NCBI RefSeq assembly: GCF_038719015.1
Contig: NZ_CP152276.1
Coordinates: forward strand, 444,001 to 508,000
Reading direction: 5' to 3'
DNA: 64,000 nucleotides
Source: Nguyenibacter vanlangensis
GTDB lineage: Bacteria > Pseudomonadota > Alphaproteobacteria > Acetobacterales > Acetobacteraceae
The position numbers were made by a program, and so were the translations under genes. Under the pieces are notes generated by a model, which saw only the letters and a list, made by a program, of their open reading frames with translations, was not told where the DNA came from and ran no database searches. Positions within the stretch are counted from its first letter, which is position 1. Every line of letters starts with the position of its first letter. Shown one piece after another: positions 8,141 through 16,382 of this stretch.

Positions 8141-9241
8141 TCAGTCGTTCATCGGATAGGACGCCAGCAATTTCCGTTGCCGACGCCACGAGCGCAGCAT
8201 GGTCAGCGCGCCGCTGGAACGCCATCCGGCCTTCTTCTTCTTGGCGCCGATTCGGAACGTCTCCCGGTAGTGGCTGAACTGCGCGGCGTAGGCCTCGCGC
8301 AGCGTCGTGCGCGAATCCCAGATATGGGTCGCCTCGGAGCCGACGCCGTTGATCTCGATGATCTCGAACCCCCGGCCCAGGCGCAGCGATGCGATGGATT
8401 CGAATTTCAGGTCGATCCGGCCGAAATGGAAATCCGGAATATCCTGCATGATCCGGTCGATCTGTTCGGTCAGGGCAGGGGTGATGTCGGACGCGCCGTT
8501 GCGGAAGATCGACCCCTTGCAGTGATTGCCGGCAAAGACCAGCCGCATCGGCTCTCCGGCCGGCAGCACGTCATGCACGCGCGCGCCCAGGCGCGGCAGG
8601 TACAAATGCGGCACCAGCCCGGTGCGTGCGTCCGCGTCGATCAGTTGCCGCACGGTGGACCGTCCGTCGCCGACGATGACCGGCGCTTCCTTATAGGTCA
8701 GCGAGGTAATCCGCCCGCGCGGCTCGTCCGGATGGCGGATATAGAACACCCCGGCCTCATGTTCGAAGGGGATCAGCCGCTGCAGCATCAGGCCCGTGCC
8801 GGGCGGAAACTGCGCCACGGCCCGGGCCAGCTCCGCCGGCGTGGCGGCCAGCTTCACGCCGGTGCCGTTGCAGCCGATATCGGGTTTCAGCACGATCGGC
8901 AGCGCCAGCCCGGCTTGCGCCAGCGCCTGCCGCGCCGCCGCTGCGTCCTCGGCGGAACCGGTGGTGGTCATGGTGGTGTAGGGCGCGATCCAGCGTCCGG
9001 CCGTCTCGCCGGCCATGTCCAGGATGGCCGTCTTGCTCTCTCCGCACAGGCCGCCGGTCTCGATCCGCGGATTGGCCGCCGTGGGCAGGCTGAAATCCAG
9101 GTGCCGCACCCCCATGGCGATCCAGTACAGCACGATCGGGGTATAGAAGATCCAGCCCGGCCAGAATTCGAACATCGACAGCGGCGATGCCGGCTGCGCA
9201 GGATTGGCCGGGGCAGGGGCGGCGGTCGAGGCATGGTTCAT
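8141..9241 (-). CDS. Membrane-anchored ATP-grasp ligase-like protein
   Basis: A 366-residue protein with an ATP-grasp fold: the lysine/glycine loop VLKPDIGCNGTGVKL (residues 118-131) and the metal-binding strand GFEIIEINGVGSE (residues 291-303, E296 and N298), with FGRIDLKFES before it. This resembles D-Ala-D-Ala ligase-like and RimK-like enzymes, which join a carboxylate to an amine or thiol using ATP. A hydrophobic segment at about residues 22-44 (FEFWPGWIFYTPIVLYWIAMG) suggests membrane attachment. The start at 9241 overlaps the DedA stop codon by four bases (ATGA), so the two genes are translationally coupled. The C-terminus is strongly basic (KKKKAGW, RSWRRQRK). The substrate is unknown. 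Confidence 0.75.
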   Translation of the reverse strand: MNHASTAAPAPANPAQPASPLSMFEFWPGWIFYTPIVLYWIAMGVRHLDFSLPTAANPRIETGGLCGESKTAILDMAGETAGRWIAPYTTMTTTGSAEDAAAARQALAQAGLALPIVLKPDIGCNGTGVKLAATPAELARAVAQFPPGTGLMLQRLIPFEHEAGVFYIRHPDEPRGRITSLTYKEAPVIVGDGRSTVRQLIDADARTGLVPHLYLPRLGARVHDVLPAGEPMRLVFAGNHCKGSIFRNGASDITPALTEQIDRIMQDIPDFHFGRIDLKFESIASLRLGRGFEIIEINGVGSEATHIWDSRTTLREAYAAQFSHYRETFRIGAKKKKAGWRSSGALTMLRSWRRQRKLLASYPMND

Positions 9242-9819
9242 CGGGACGGACTCCGCACACTGGCCACGATCCGGCCGACAAGAAGGATAGTCAGCGCAAA
9301 ACCGGCCATGCCCAGCCATTTCCATTCGCCCAGATGGTCGATCAGAAACTGGCCGACCCTAAGCGATACAGCGAACAGCAGCGTTGTCCAGATCAGCGTC
9401 GCCATGACCGCGGCAGCGGCGAAGCGGGCGATGCTGGCGTGAAAAAAGCCGCACGCCGTATAGAGCGGCAGCCGCGCGCCGGGGATGAAGCGGCTGATGA
9501 AGACGATGCGAAAAACGTTGCGGGCGAACCAGCGTTGCCCGTCATGGCCGCTCGGCAGGTTGACCCACCGCCGCGCGGGCGGCCAGAGCGCCGCCAGGCG
9601 CCCCAGGCCGTACAACCCCAGATCGCCGACGACGATGCCGACATACAGCGCCCCCAGCGCCAGCGGCATGGCGACCGGGCCCGACTGCACCTCCATCGCC
9701 GTCAGGATGGTCGCTGCATCTTCCAGGATGAAGGTGGCGACGATGATCACCGCCGCCTGAAACAGGGGCGAATTGCCGGCATCGGCCAGAAGAGGGGGAA
9801 GAGAGGGGAACATCATCAT
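9238..9819 (-). CDS. DedA/VTT-domain membrane protein
   Basis: A 193-residue polytopic membrane protein with the VTT (DedA) core: an N-terminal re-entrant region, then FISRFIPGARLPLYTACGFF, the typical R-x-I/V-P-G-x-R motif of DedA proteins, and a C-terminal hydrophobic helix. DedA proteins move lipids across the membrane, including undecaprenyl phosphate recycling (UptA-type) and phospholipid scrambling. The start region has three consecutive methionines, so the exact start is ambiguous by two codons. It is first in a two-gene unit with the ATP-grasp protein and lies near uppP and the MlaD-like gene, so a role in envelope lipid handling is plausible (inference). Confidence 0.82.
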   Translation of the reverse strand: MMMFPSLPPLLADAGNSPLFQAAVIIVATFILEDAATILTAMEVQSGPVAMPLALGALYVGIVVGDLGLYGLGRLAALWPPARRWVNLPSGHDGQRWFARNVFRIVFISRFIPGARLPLYTACGFFHASIARFAAAAVMATLIWTTLLFAVSLRVGQFLIDHLGEWKWLGMAGFALTILLVGRIVASVRSPSR

Positions 9820-9987
9820 GAAGAACGGGCTGCCGGCCGTCGGTTCGGCCGGGGCGGACGGGTCGAAATCCTCACTGCATCAAGCCTCTCGCCCAAGCCT
9901 TTCGCTCACGGGGCCCGTTCCGCGCGGGCATTCGGGCGACGATCGCCGCCCCGGTCGCGGGTCCTTGTCGCACGCTTCGCCGCCACC

Positions 9988-10035
9988 GACAAATCATGGG
10001 GGCGGACCAGTGATAAATCATGAGACAAATCATGA
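9988..10035. repeat. AAATCATG repeat, 12-bp phased
   Basis: Three copies of GA(C/T)AAATCATG begin at 9988, 10012 and 10024. The last two are adjacent 12-bp units and the first is two unit-lengths upstream. They lie in the 270-base divergent space between the DedA gene and mltB, 55-100 bases before the mltB start, so they could be an operator array or another slippage repeat. Nothing else is evident in this gap. Confidence 0.65.
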
Positions 10036-10089
10036 GAGCCTGGCGGCGAGGATTGAAAGCCTGCCGGGGAATGTGGCACAGATTTCCCC

Positions 10090-11073
10090 ATGACAGGACG
10101 TCGTGATTTTCTGATTTCGGCCGCTTCGGGCGCCGTGCTGGCCGCCGCGGCGCCCCTTCGCGCGCGCGCATCCCAGGCGGGATCCTACGCCGCCTTCCTG
10201 GCCGGCATCCGTGCCGACGCCCTCGCCCAGGGCCTGTCGCCCTCGATCGTCGGCCGGGCGCTGGCGCTCGAGGCGCCGAATGCACGCGTGCTGCAACTGG
10301 ACCAGCATCAGCCGGAATTCACCCTGACCTGGGCACAGTACCGCCAGCGCGTCCTGACCGCCAAGAAGCTGGCCGACGGCAAGGCGGCATCCGCCATGCG
10401 GATGGGGCTGCTGCGCGCGGTCAGCCGGCGTTACGGCGCCGATCCGCAGCCGCTGATGGGCATATGGGGCCTGGAATCGGCCTATGGCACCCGGACGGGC
10501 AGCTTTCGCATCACCGACGCGCTGGCCACCCTGGCCTATGACGGCAGGCGGGCGTCCTTTTTCCGCGCCGAATTGATGAACGCGCTGCGCATCCTCGACC
10601 ACGGCGACGTCGCGCCGGAAAACATGACCGGCAGCTATGCCGGCGCGATGGGGCAGCCGCAATTCATGCCCAGCGCCTATCTGCGCTACGCGGTCGATTA
10701 TGCCGGCAACGGCCGCCGCGACATCTGGACCAGCGAGCCCGACGTCTTCGGCTCGATCGCCAATTATCTGGGCCGCTGCGGCTGGGTGCCGGGCGAACCC
10801 TGGGGGCAGGAAATCGCGGTGCCCCCCGTGCTCGCGCAATCCGAACTGGGCCGCGGCGCGGTCCGCACGCTGGGCGAATGGATGGATCGCGGGGTCACCC
10901 GCCTGGACGGGCGGCGCTTCTCGCGCACCGACATCAGGGGGGCGGTGATCCGCCCCGACGGGCCGGGCGGCGAGGCGTTCATGGTATACCGCAATTTCTC
11001 TGTCATCAGGCGCTACAACCCGTCCGATTTCTACGCGCTGGCGGTCGGCCTGCTGGGTCGCGACGTGACGTGA
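10090..11073 (+). CDS. mltB: Lytic murein transglycosylase, MltB family
   Basis: A 327-residue exported enzyme. It cleaves the MurNAc-GlcNAc bond of peptidoglycan with formation of 1,6-anhydroMurNAc. The N-terminus, GRRDFLISAASGAVLAAAAP, is a twin-arginine-type signal. The catalytic glutamate is E129 in GIWGLESAYG, and SYAGAMGQPQFMPSAY is the conserved substrate-groove motif of the MltB/SltB group. No lipobox is present, so it is soluble or Tat-exported rather than a lipoprotein. It overlaps the next gene (rlpA) at GTGA, so two wall enzymes are coupled, followed by DacA. Confidence 0.92.
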   Translation: MTGRRDFLISAASGAVLAAAAPLRARASQAGSYAAFLAGIRADALAQGLSPSIVGRALALEAPNARVLQLDQHQPEFTLTWAQYRQRVLTAKKLADGKAASAMRMGLLRAVSRRYGADPQPLMGIWGLESAYGTRTGSFRITDALATLAYDGRRASFFRAELMNALRILDHGDVAPENMTGSYAGAMGQPQFMPSAYLRYAVDYAGNGRRDIWTSEPDVFGSIANYLGRCGWVPGEPWGQEIAVPPVLAQSELGRGAVRTLGEWMDRGVTRLDGRRFSRTDIRGAVIRPDGPGGEAFMVYRNFSVIRRYNPSDFYALAVGLLGRDVT

Positions 11074-11093
11074 CGCGCCCTGTGACGCGCCCA
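11070..11093. repeat. 12-bp tandem duplication over the rlpA start
   Basis: GTGACGCGCCCT (11070-11081) is followed by GTGACGCGCCCA (11082-11093). It duplicates the start codon and encodes VTRPVTRP at the N-terminus. Confidence 0.85.
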
Positions 11094-11960
11094 CGCCTCG
11101 CGGGCCTGCTTGCCATGGAACTGCTGGTCCTCGGGCTCGCGGGCTGCCACCGCCGGGCCGAACCGCCACTGCCGCCGGCCGCGCCGCATTACGTGGTGGG
11201 TGCGCCCTACAAGATGGGCGGCGTCTGGCGCTATCCGCAGGAAGATTTCGCCTATCAGGCCACGGGCCTGGCGGTGGCCGACGCCGACCGCACGCCCTTC
11301 GTCACCACGGATGGCGAGCATTACGATGCCGGTGCCATGACGGCCAGCCATGCCACGCTGCAACTGCCGGCCATCGTCACGGTGCGCAACCTGGAAAACG
11401 GGCGCGAGATCACGGTGCGGGTCAATGACCGCGGCCCCGTCTCGCCCGGCCGGCTGATCGGCCTGACCCCGCGCGCCGCCGCCCTGCTGGGGATCGGCAC
11501 GGCACCCGCCCGCGTCGCCGTCACCGGGCTCGAGGTCCAGAACGAACAATTGGCCGAGTCCCTGCCGGGCGGGCAGCACCTGGACGTCAGCGCGGCGCCG
11601 GTCGGACAGGTCCGCGCCGAATCGCTGGACGGCACGGGTGGCGGCACGATCGTCGCCGCGCCGTCCGGCGTGGCCGGCGCGGCGGACATCGCGCCCCTGA
11701 TGGGCAGCCTGCCCCCGGCGGTGCGCCAGGGTTACGTCGAAGGCGGGCTGCTCTTCGTCGAGGTGGGCACCTTTTCCACCCTGCGCTACGCCGAAATCGC
11801 CGCGGCGCGCACCGGGGGGCGGGTCGTTCCGGTCCGCGCGCGCGGCCGCGCGATGTGGCGGGTCCATGTCGGCCCGTTCACGAATGTCCAGGCCGCCGAC
11901 CAGGGGCTGGACCAGGTAATGGGTGCCGGAGTAACCGGGGCCCGGATCGTCGTCGAATAG
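11070..11960 (+). CDS. rlpA: RlpA-type septal lytic transglycosylase lipoprotein with SPOR domain
   Basis: A 296-residue lipoprotein. The GTG at 11070 overlaps the mltB stop and gives a lipoprotein signal with lipobox LAGC (cysteine at residue 26). The ATG at 11115 would remove the charged n-region. The double-psi beta-barrel domain covers about residues 45-165 and contains YDAGAMTASHATLQLP and VRVNDRGPVSPGRLIGLT. A C-terminal SPOR domain (about 225-296, FVEVGTFSTLRYAEIAAA) binds denuded glycan strands at the septum. RlpA cleaves naked glycan during daughter-cell separation. The start region is itself a tandem 12-bp duplication (GTGACGCGCCCT/A), so a second GTG at 11082 is an equivalent possible start. 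Confidence 0.9.
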   Translation: MTRPVTRPRLAGLLAMELLVLGLAGCHRRAEPPLPPAAPHYVVGAPYKMGGVWRYPQEDFAYQATGLAVADADRTPFVTTDGEHYDAGAMTASHATLQLPAIVTVRNLENGREITVRVNDRGPVSPGRLIGLTPRAAALLGIGTAPARVAVTGLEVQNEQLAESLPGGQHLDVSAAPVGQVRAESLDGTGGGTIVAAPSGVAGAADIAPLMGSLPPAVRQGYVEGGLLFVEVGTFSTLRYAEIAAARTGGRVVPVRARGRAMWRVHVGPFTNVQAADQGLDQVMGAGVTGARIVVE

Positions 11961-11962
11961 GG

Positions 11963-13225
11963 ATGAACGTGCAGACCCGAAGGTTCCTTCTGGCCGGAAC
12001 CGCCGCAATGGCGGCGACCGGTTCCCAGGCGCTCGCGGCGCCCCGCCGGCGCCACGCGGCCCCGGCCCACGCCCACGCCGCGCATCCCGCGCCTGCGCCC
12101 GCGCCCGACGATTCGGCGCAGGACGGCGCGGCGCCCACCGGACCGCCGGCGGCGACCCCGGTCGGTCCGGTGGACACGCTGGCGCGCTGGGCCTGCATCC
12201 TGGACGTCACCACGGGCGCGACCCTGCTGGAGAAGGCGGCCGACGAGCGCATGCCCCCCTCGTCGCTGACCAAGATGATGACGGCCTATATCGTGTTCGG
12301 CATGCTGAAATCCGGCCGCCTGAAGCTGGACCAGGCCCTGCCGGTCAGCGAGAAGGCGTGGCGGATGCAGGGGTCCAAGATGTTCGTGCCGCTGGGCGAA
12401 AGCATCGCGGTGCAGGACCTGATCCAGGGCATGGTCATCCAGTCCGGCAACGATGCCTGCATCGTGCTGGCCGAAGGCGTCTCGGGGTCCGAGGACCAGT
12501 TCGTCGCGCTGATGAACGATGCGGCGTCGAAGATCGGCCTGACCAATTCGCATTTCATGAATGCCACCGGCTGGCCCGCCGACAATCACTACATGTCGGC
12601 GCGCGACGTGGCGGTCCTGGCCGTCCGGCTGATCCGCGACTTCCCCGAATATTACCATTTCTTCTCCGAGAAGGACTACCGGTTCAACAAGATCTCGCAG
12701 GGCAACCGCAACGTCCTGGTGGACAAGGGGCTGGCCGACGGGCTCAAGACCGGCCACACCGACGCTGGCGGATTCGGCCTGTGCGCCAGCTCCGATCGCG
12801 GCGGCAATCGGGTGGTGCTCGCCCTGAACGGCATGCCCTCCAGCAACGCCCGCGCGCATGAGGGCGAACGCCTGCTGGAATGGTCTTTCGCCAATTTCGA
12901 AAACGCCACCCTGTTCCGCAAGGGCGACGTGGTCGAGCACGCGCCGGTCTGGCTGGGCACGCAGCCCGGCGTCGCCCTGGTGGCGACGCGCGACATCGTC
13001 ATGACCCTGCCCCATGGCTGGCGGACCCGCGCGCATATCGGGGTCGATTACCAGGCGCCGGTTCCCGCCCCGGTGGCGGCGGGCCAGGTTCTGGGCGACC
13101 TGGTGATCTCGAATCCCGGCCTGGCCGATATCCGCATGCCGCTGGTGGCGGGGCAGGACGTGGCGCGCCTGGGCCTGTTCGCCCGCGCCTCGACGGTGCT
13201 GGGCCAGAAATTCGGCCGGCACTGA
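11963..13225 (+). CDS. dacA: D-alanyl-D-alanine carboxypeptidase (PBP5/6 type)
   Basis: A 420-residue low-molecular-mass penicillin-binding protein that trims the terminal D-Ala from peptidoglycan stem peptides. The three active-site motifs are present: S101-L-T-K104, S161-G-N163 and K262-T-G264. The C-terminal beta domain follows (about 305-400), ending with a short amphipathic-like segment. A signal peptide precedes an unusual histidine/alanine/proline-rich linker (residues 27-66, with AAPAHAHAAHPAPAPAP) that is absent from E. coli PBP5 and probably disordered. The ATG at 11963 is two bases after the rlpA stop, so the genes form one operon. Confidence 0.93.
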   Translation: MNVQTRRFLLAGTAAMAATGSQALAAPRRRHAAPAHAHAAHPAPAPAPDDSAQDGAAPTGPPAATPVGPVDTLARWACILDVTTGATLLEKAADERMPPSSLTKMMTAYIVFGMLKSGRLKLDQALPVSEKAWRMQGSKMFVPLGESIAVQDLIQGMVIQSGNDACIVLAEGVSGSEDQFVALMNDAASKIGLTNSHFMNATGWPADNHYMSARDVAVLAVRLIRDFPEYYHFFSEKDYRFNKISQGNRNVLVDKGLADGLKTGHTDAGGFGLCASSDRGGNRVVLALNGMPSSNARAHEGERLLEWSFANFENATLFRKGDVVEHAPVWLGTQPGVALVATRDIVMTLPHGWRTRAHIGVDYQAPVPAPVAAGQVLGDLVISNPGLADIRMPLVAGQDVARLGLFARASTVLGQKFGRH

Positions 13226-13230
13226 TCGCG

Positions 13231-13884
13231 GTGCCCGGGCTGTTCATCACGTTCGAAGGGGGCGAGGGGGCGGGAAAATCCACCCAGGTCCGGCACCTTG
13301 CGGCCCATCTGGGCGCCACCGGGCACGACGTGGTCTGCACGCGTGAACCCGGGGGCACCCCGGGGGCCGAGGCGCTGCGCGACTTCCTGCTGTTCGGCGG
13401 GCACGACCTGTCGCTGCGCGCCGAAATCCTGGGCCATTTCGCGGCCCGGTTCGATCATGTCGACCGGCTGGTCCGCCCGGCGCTCCGGCGCGGCGCCATC
13501 GTGCTGTGCGACCGCTTCGTCGATTCCACCCTGGCCTATCAGGGATATGGCCAGGGCCACGCCGATCCCGACATTCTGGACCTGATCGCGGCGCTGACCG
13601 CGCGGCTCGGGCTGATGCCGGACCTGACCCTGGTCCTGGCCGTGCCGCGCGCCCGCGCGCTGGAACGGCTGCGTGCCCGCGGCGGCGCGGCCGACCGCTA
13701 CGAATCCGCCGACGAGTCCTTCCATGGCCGGGTCGCCGACGGGTTCGCCGCGGCGATCCGCGCCCAGCCCGGGCGCTGTCTTCCGGTGCCCGCCGACCGT
13801 CCGGCCGCGGACGTCGCCCGTGACGTCGCATCCCTGGTCGATGCCCGCCTGGCCGCCCCCCCACAAGCGTCCGGGACGGTCTAG
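13231..13884 (+). CDS. tmk: Thymidylate kinase
   Basis: A 217-residue enzyme that phosphorylates dTMP to dTDP. The P-loop is GGEGAGKST (residues 10-18), the DR(Y/F) substrate motif is in LCDRFVDSTLAYQGYG, and the lid region carries ARGGAADRYE. Length is normal for the family. The GTG at 13231 is the only start that places the first beta strand (LFITFEG) correctly; it lies five bases after the dacA stop. The order dacA-tmk-holB-metG is conserved in many Alphaproteobacteria. Confidence 0.95.
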   Translation: MPGLFITFEGGEGAGKSTQVRHLAAHLGATGHDVVCTREPGGTPGAEALRDFLLFGGHDLSLRAEILGHFAARFDHVDRLVRPALRRGAIVLCDRFVDSTLAYQGYGQGHADPDILDLIAALTARLGLMPDLTLVLAVPRARALERLRARGGAADRYESADESFHGRVADGFAAAIRAQPGRCLPVPADRPAADVARDVASLVDARLAAPPQASGTV

Positions 13885-13887
13885 GAC

Positions 13888-14847
13888 GTGCCGCCGCAGC
13901 CGCGCGACACCCCGCAGCCGGTCGGCCACCATGACGCGCGCCTGGCCTTCCAGTCGGCATTGCGCGGCGGCCGGCTGCATCACGCCTGGCTGCTGACGGG
14001 GCCCGAGGGCATCGGCAAGGCGACGTTCGCCTTCTGGATGGCCCGTCTGCTGCTGAACGGCACCGACCCCGACAGCCCCGCCGGACGGCGCATCACCGCC
14101 GGCAGCCACGCCGACCTGCTCGGCATCGCGCGCGGCGTGGACGAGAAGCGCCAGCGCATGCGCGCCGAAATCGTGGCCGACGACGTGCGGCCGATCGGCC
14201 GGTTCCTGCACCGCACGGCGGCCGAGGACGGATGGCGGGTCGTGGTCGTCGACGGCGCCGAATACATGAACCGCAGCGCCGCGAACGCGATCCTGAAGAT
14301 CCTCGAGGAACCGCCCCCCCGCGCGATCCTGGTCCTGACCTGCGCCGCCCCGGGCCGCCTGCTGCCGACGATCCGCAGCCGCTGCCGTATCCTGAAGCTC
14401 GGCCCGCTGTCCGCGCCGGACATGCAGGCGGTCCTGTCCCGGGTAAGCGCGGCCGATGCCGGGGACATCGCCCGCGTCATCCCGCTGTCCCATGGCGCGC
14501 CGGGCCGTGCGCTGGCCCTGCTGGCGGGCGACGGCGGCGCGCTGGGCGCCCTGGTCGAGCAGGTGCTGGCGGGGCCGGTGGGGGCAGGGATGATGTATGA
14601 GATTGCCGAGACGATCCTGAAGCGGGAGAATGGGTTTTCAGTCTTCTTCGATCTGCTGTGTGATGCCATATCGGTGCGCACGCGGACGGCCGCGCGCCTG
14701 CCCGCATCCGGCAATCCGGTGCCGCGGCCTGACCACGCGATCGATCTGTGGCGCGAACTGGTCCATCTGCGGGCCGAGACGGAACGATTCAATCTGGATA
14801 AACATCAGGCCATCCTGTCCGGCCTGTCGTTGGTGAGTGGAACATGA
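13888..14847 (+). CDS. holB: DNA polymerase III delta' subunit
   Basis: A 319-residue clamp-loader subunit of the AAA+ family. It starts at GTG 13888, three bases after tmk. The nucleotide-loop remnant GPEGIGKATFA (about residues 33-43), NAILKILEEPPPRAILVL and the arginine-finger-like IRSRC motif place it as delta'. The Cys4 zinc module that normally follows the P-loop in E. coli HolB is not present; that stretch reads PDSPAGRRITAGSHADLLG instead. It overlaps metG by four bases (ATGA). Confidence 0.9.
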   Translation: MPPQPRDTPQPVGHHDARLAFQSALRGGRLHHAWLLTGPEGIGKATFAFWMARLLLNGTDPDSPAGRRITAGSHADLLGIARGVDEKRQRMRAEIVADDVRPIGRFLHRTAAEDGWRVVVVDGAEYMNRSAANAILKILEEPPPRAILVLTCAAPGRLLPTIRSRCRILKLGPLSAPDMQAVLSRVSAADAGDIARVIPLSHGAPGRALALLAGDGGALGALVEQVLAGPVGAGMMYEIAETILKRENGFSVFFDLLCDAISVRTRTAARLPASGNPVPRPDHAIDLWRELVHLRAETERFNLDKHQAILSGLSLVSGT

Positions 14848-16382
14848 CACGGCGCTATTACGTCACGACACCGATCTATTATGTGAACGGGGCGCCTCAT
14901 ATCGGCCATGCCTACACGTCGGTCGCGGCCGACGTGGTGGCGCGCTTCAAGCGCCTGGCGGGCCATGACGTCTTCTTCCTGACCGGCACCGACGAACACG
15001 GGCAGAAGGTCGAACAGGCCGCCCAGGCCGCCGGGGTCGAACCGATCGTCTTCGCCGACCGCGTCTCGGCCGATTTCCGCGCGATGTACGACGCGATGAA
15101 CGTCTCGTACGACGATTTCATCCGCACCACCGAACCGCGCCACATCGCCGGCGCCTCGGCGCTGTGGGAACGGATCGCCGCGAACGGCCACATCTATCTC
15201 GGCGCGTACGAGGGCTGGTACGCCCTGCGCGACGAAAGCTTCTACAACGAGGACGAACTGCTCACCCGCCCCGACGGCACGCGGGTCGCGCCGACCGGCG
15301 CGCCGGTCGAATGGGTGCGCGAACCCTCCTATTTCTTCCGCCTGTCCGACTTCGCCGACCGGCTGCTCGCGCTGTACGAAACCCGCCCCGGCTTCGTCGA
15401 GCCCGCGTCCCGCCGCAACGAGGTCGCCAGCTTCGTCCGCCAGGGGCTGCGCGACCTGTCGATCAGCCGCACCAGCTTCCGCTGGGGCATCCCGGTGCCC
15501 GGCGACGCCGATCATGTGATGTATGTCTGGGTCGACGCGCTGGCCAATTACCTGTCGGCCGTCGGCTTCCCCGACCCCAATCACCCGCGCGCGCCCTTCT
15601 GGCCGGCCGACCTGCATCTGGTGGGCAAGGACATCCTGCGCTTCCACGCGGTCTACTGGCCGGCCCTGCTGATGGCCGCCGGGCTGGACCTGCCCGACTG
15701 CGTGTTCTCGCATGGATGGTGGACCATCGAGGGTGAGAAGATGAGCAAGTCGCTCGGCAACGTGGTCGACCCGCGCGAACTGGTCGCCGAATTCGGGCTG
15801 GATCCGGTCCGCTTCTTCCTGCTGCGCGAAATGCCCTTCGGCGGCGACAGCGACCTCAGCCGCAAGGCGATCATCAACCGGATGAATGTCGAGTTGGCGA
15901 ACGACCTGGGCAACCTGGCGCAGCGCACCCTGTCGCAGGTCGCGCGCAATTGCGGCGGCCTCCTGCCCGCATGCGGCGCCCGGACCGAGGACGATCTGGC
16001 CCTGCTGGCCCAGGCCGACCTCCTGCCCACCCTGATGCACCAGCAGATCGACCGCCGCGCCCTGACCGACGCGCTCGAGGATGTCTGGCGGGCGATCCGC
16101 GCCTGCAACGCCTATATCGACCGTCAGGCCCCCTGGGCGCTGAAGAAGACCGATCCCGAGCGCATGGCGGTGGTCCTGCGCGTGCTGGCCGACGCCCTGC
16201 GCGTCATCGGCACGATGCTTCAGCCCTACATGCCCGACAGCATGGCCAGGCTGCTGGCCCAGCTCGGCGTGGCCGAGGACGAGCGCACGTTCGCCGCGCT
16301 GGCGACCCCGTTGCCGGCCGGCCGGGCGCTCCCCGCGCCGCAGGGCATCTTCCCCCGCTATGTCGAGGATACGCCGTCATGA
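14844..16382 (+). CDS. metG: Methionyl-tRNA synthetase
   Basis: A 512-residue class I aminoacyl-tRNA synthetase that charges tRNA-Met. The HIGH motif is PHIGHAYTS near residue 18 and the KMSKS loop is KMSKSLGN near residue 300. The zinc-knuckle cysteines in the connective peptide of the long E. coli-type enzyme are not seen, and there is no C-terminal dimerisation domain, so it is the short MetG form common in Alphaproteobacteria. It is coupled at both ends: start overlapping holB, stop overlapping tatD. Confidence 0.97.
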   Translation: MTRRYYVTTPIYYVNGAPHIGHAYTSVAADVVARFKRLAGHDVFFLTGTDEHGQKVEQAAQAAGVEPIVFADRVSADFRAMYDAMNVSYDDFIRTTEPRHIAGASALWERIAANGHIYLGAYEGWYALRDESFYNEDELLTRPDGTRVAPTGAPVEWVREPSYFFRLSDFADRLLALYETRPGFVEPASRRNEVASFVRQGLRDLSISRTSFRWGIPVPGDADHVMYVWVDALANYLSAVGFPDPNHPRAPFWPADLHLVGKDILRFHAVYWPALLMAAGLDLPDCVFSHGWWTIEGEKMSKSLGNVVDPRELVAEFGLDPVRFFLLREMPFGGDSDLSRKAIINRMNVELANDLGNLAQRTLSQVARNCGGLLPACGARTEDDLALLAQADLLPTLMHQQIDRRALTDALEDVWRAIRACNAYIDRQAPWALKKTDPERMAVVLRVLADALRVIGTMLQPYMPDSMARLLAQLGVAEDERTFAALATPLPAGRALPAPQGIFPRYVEDTPS

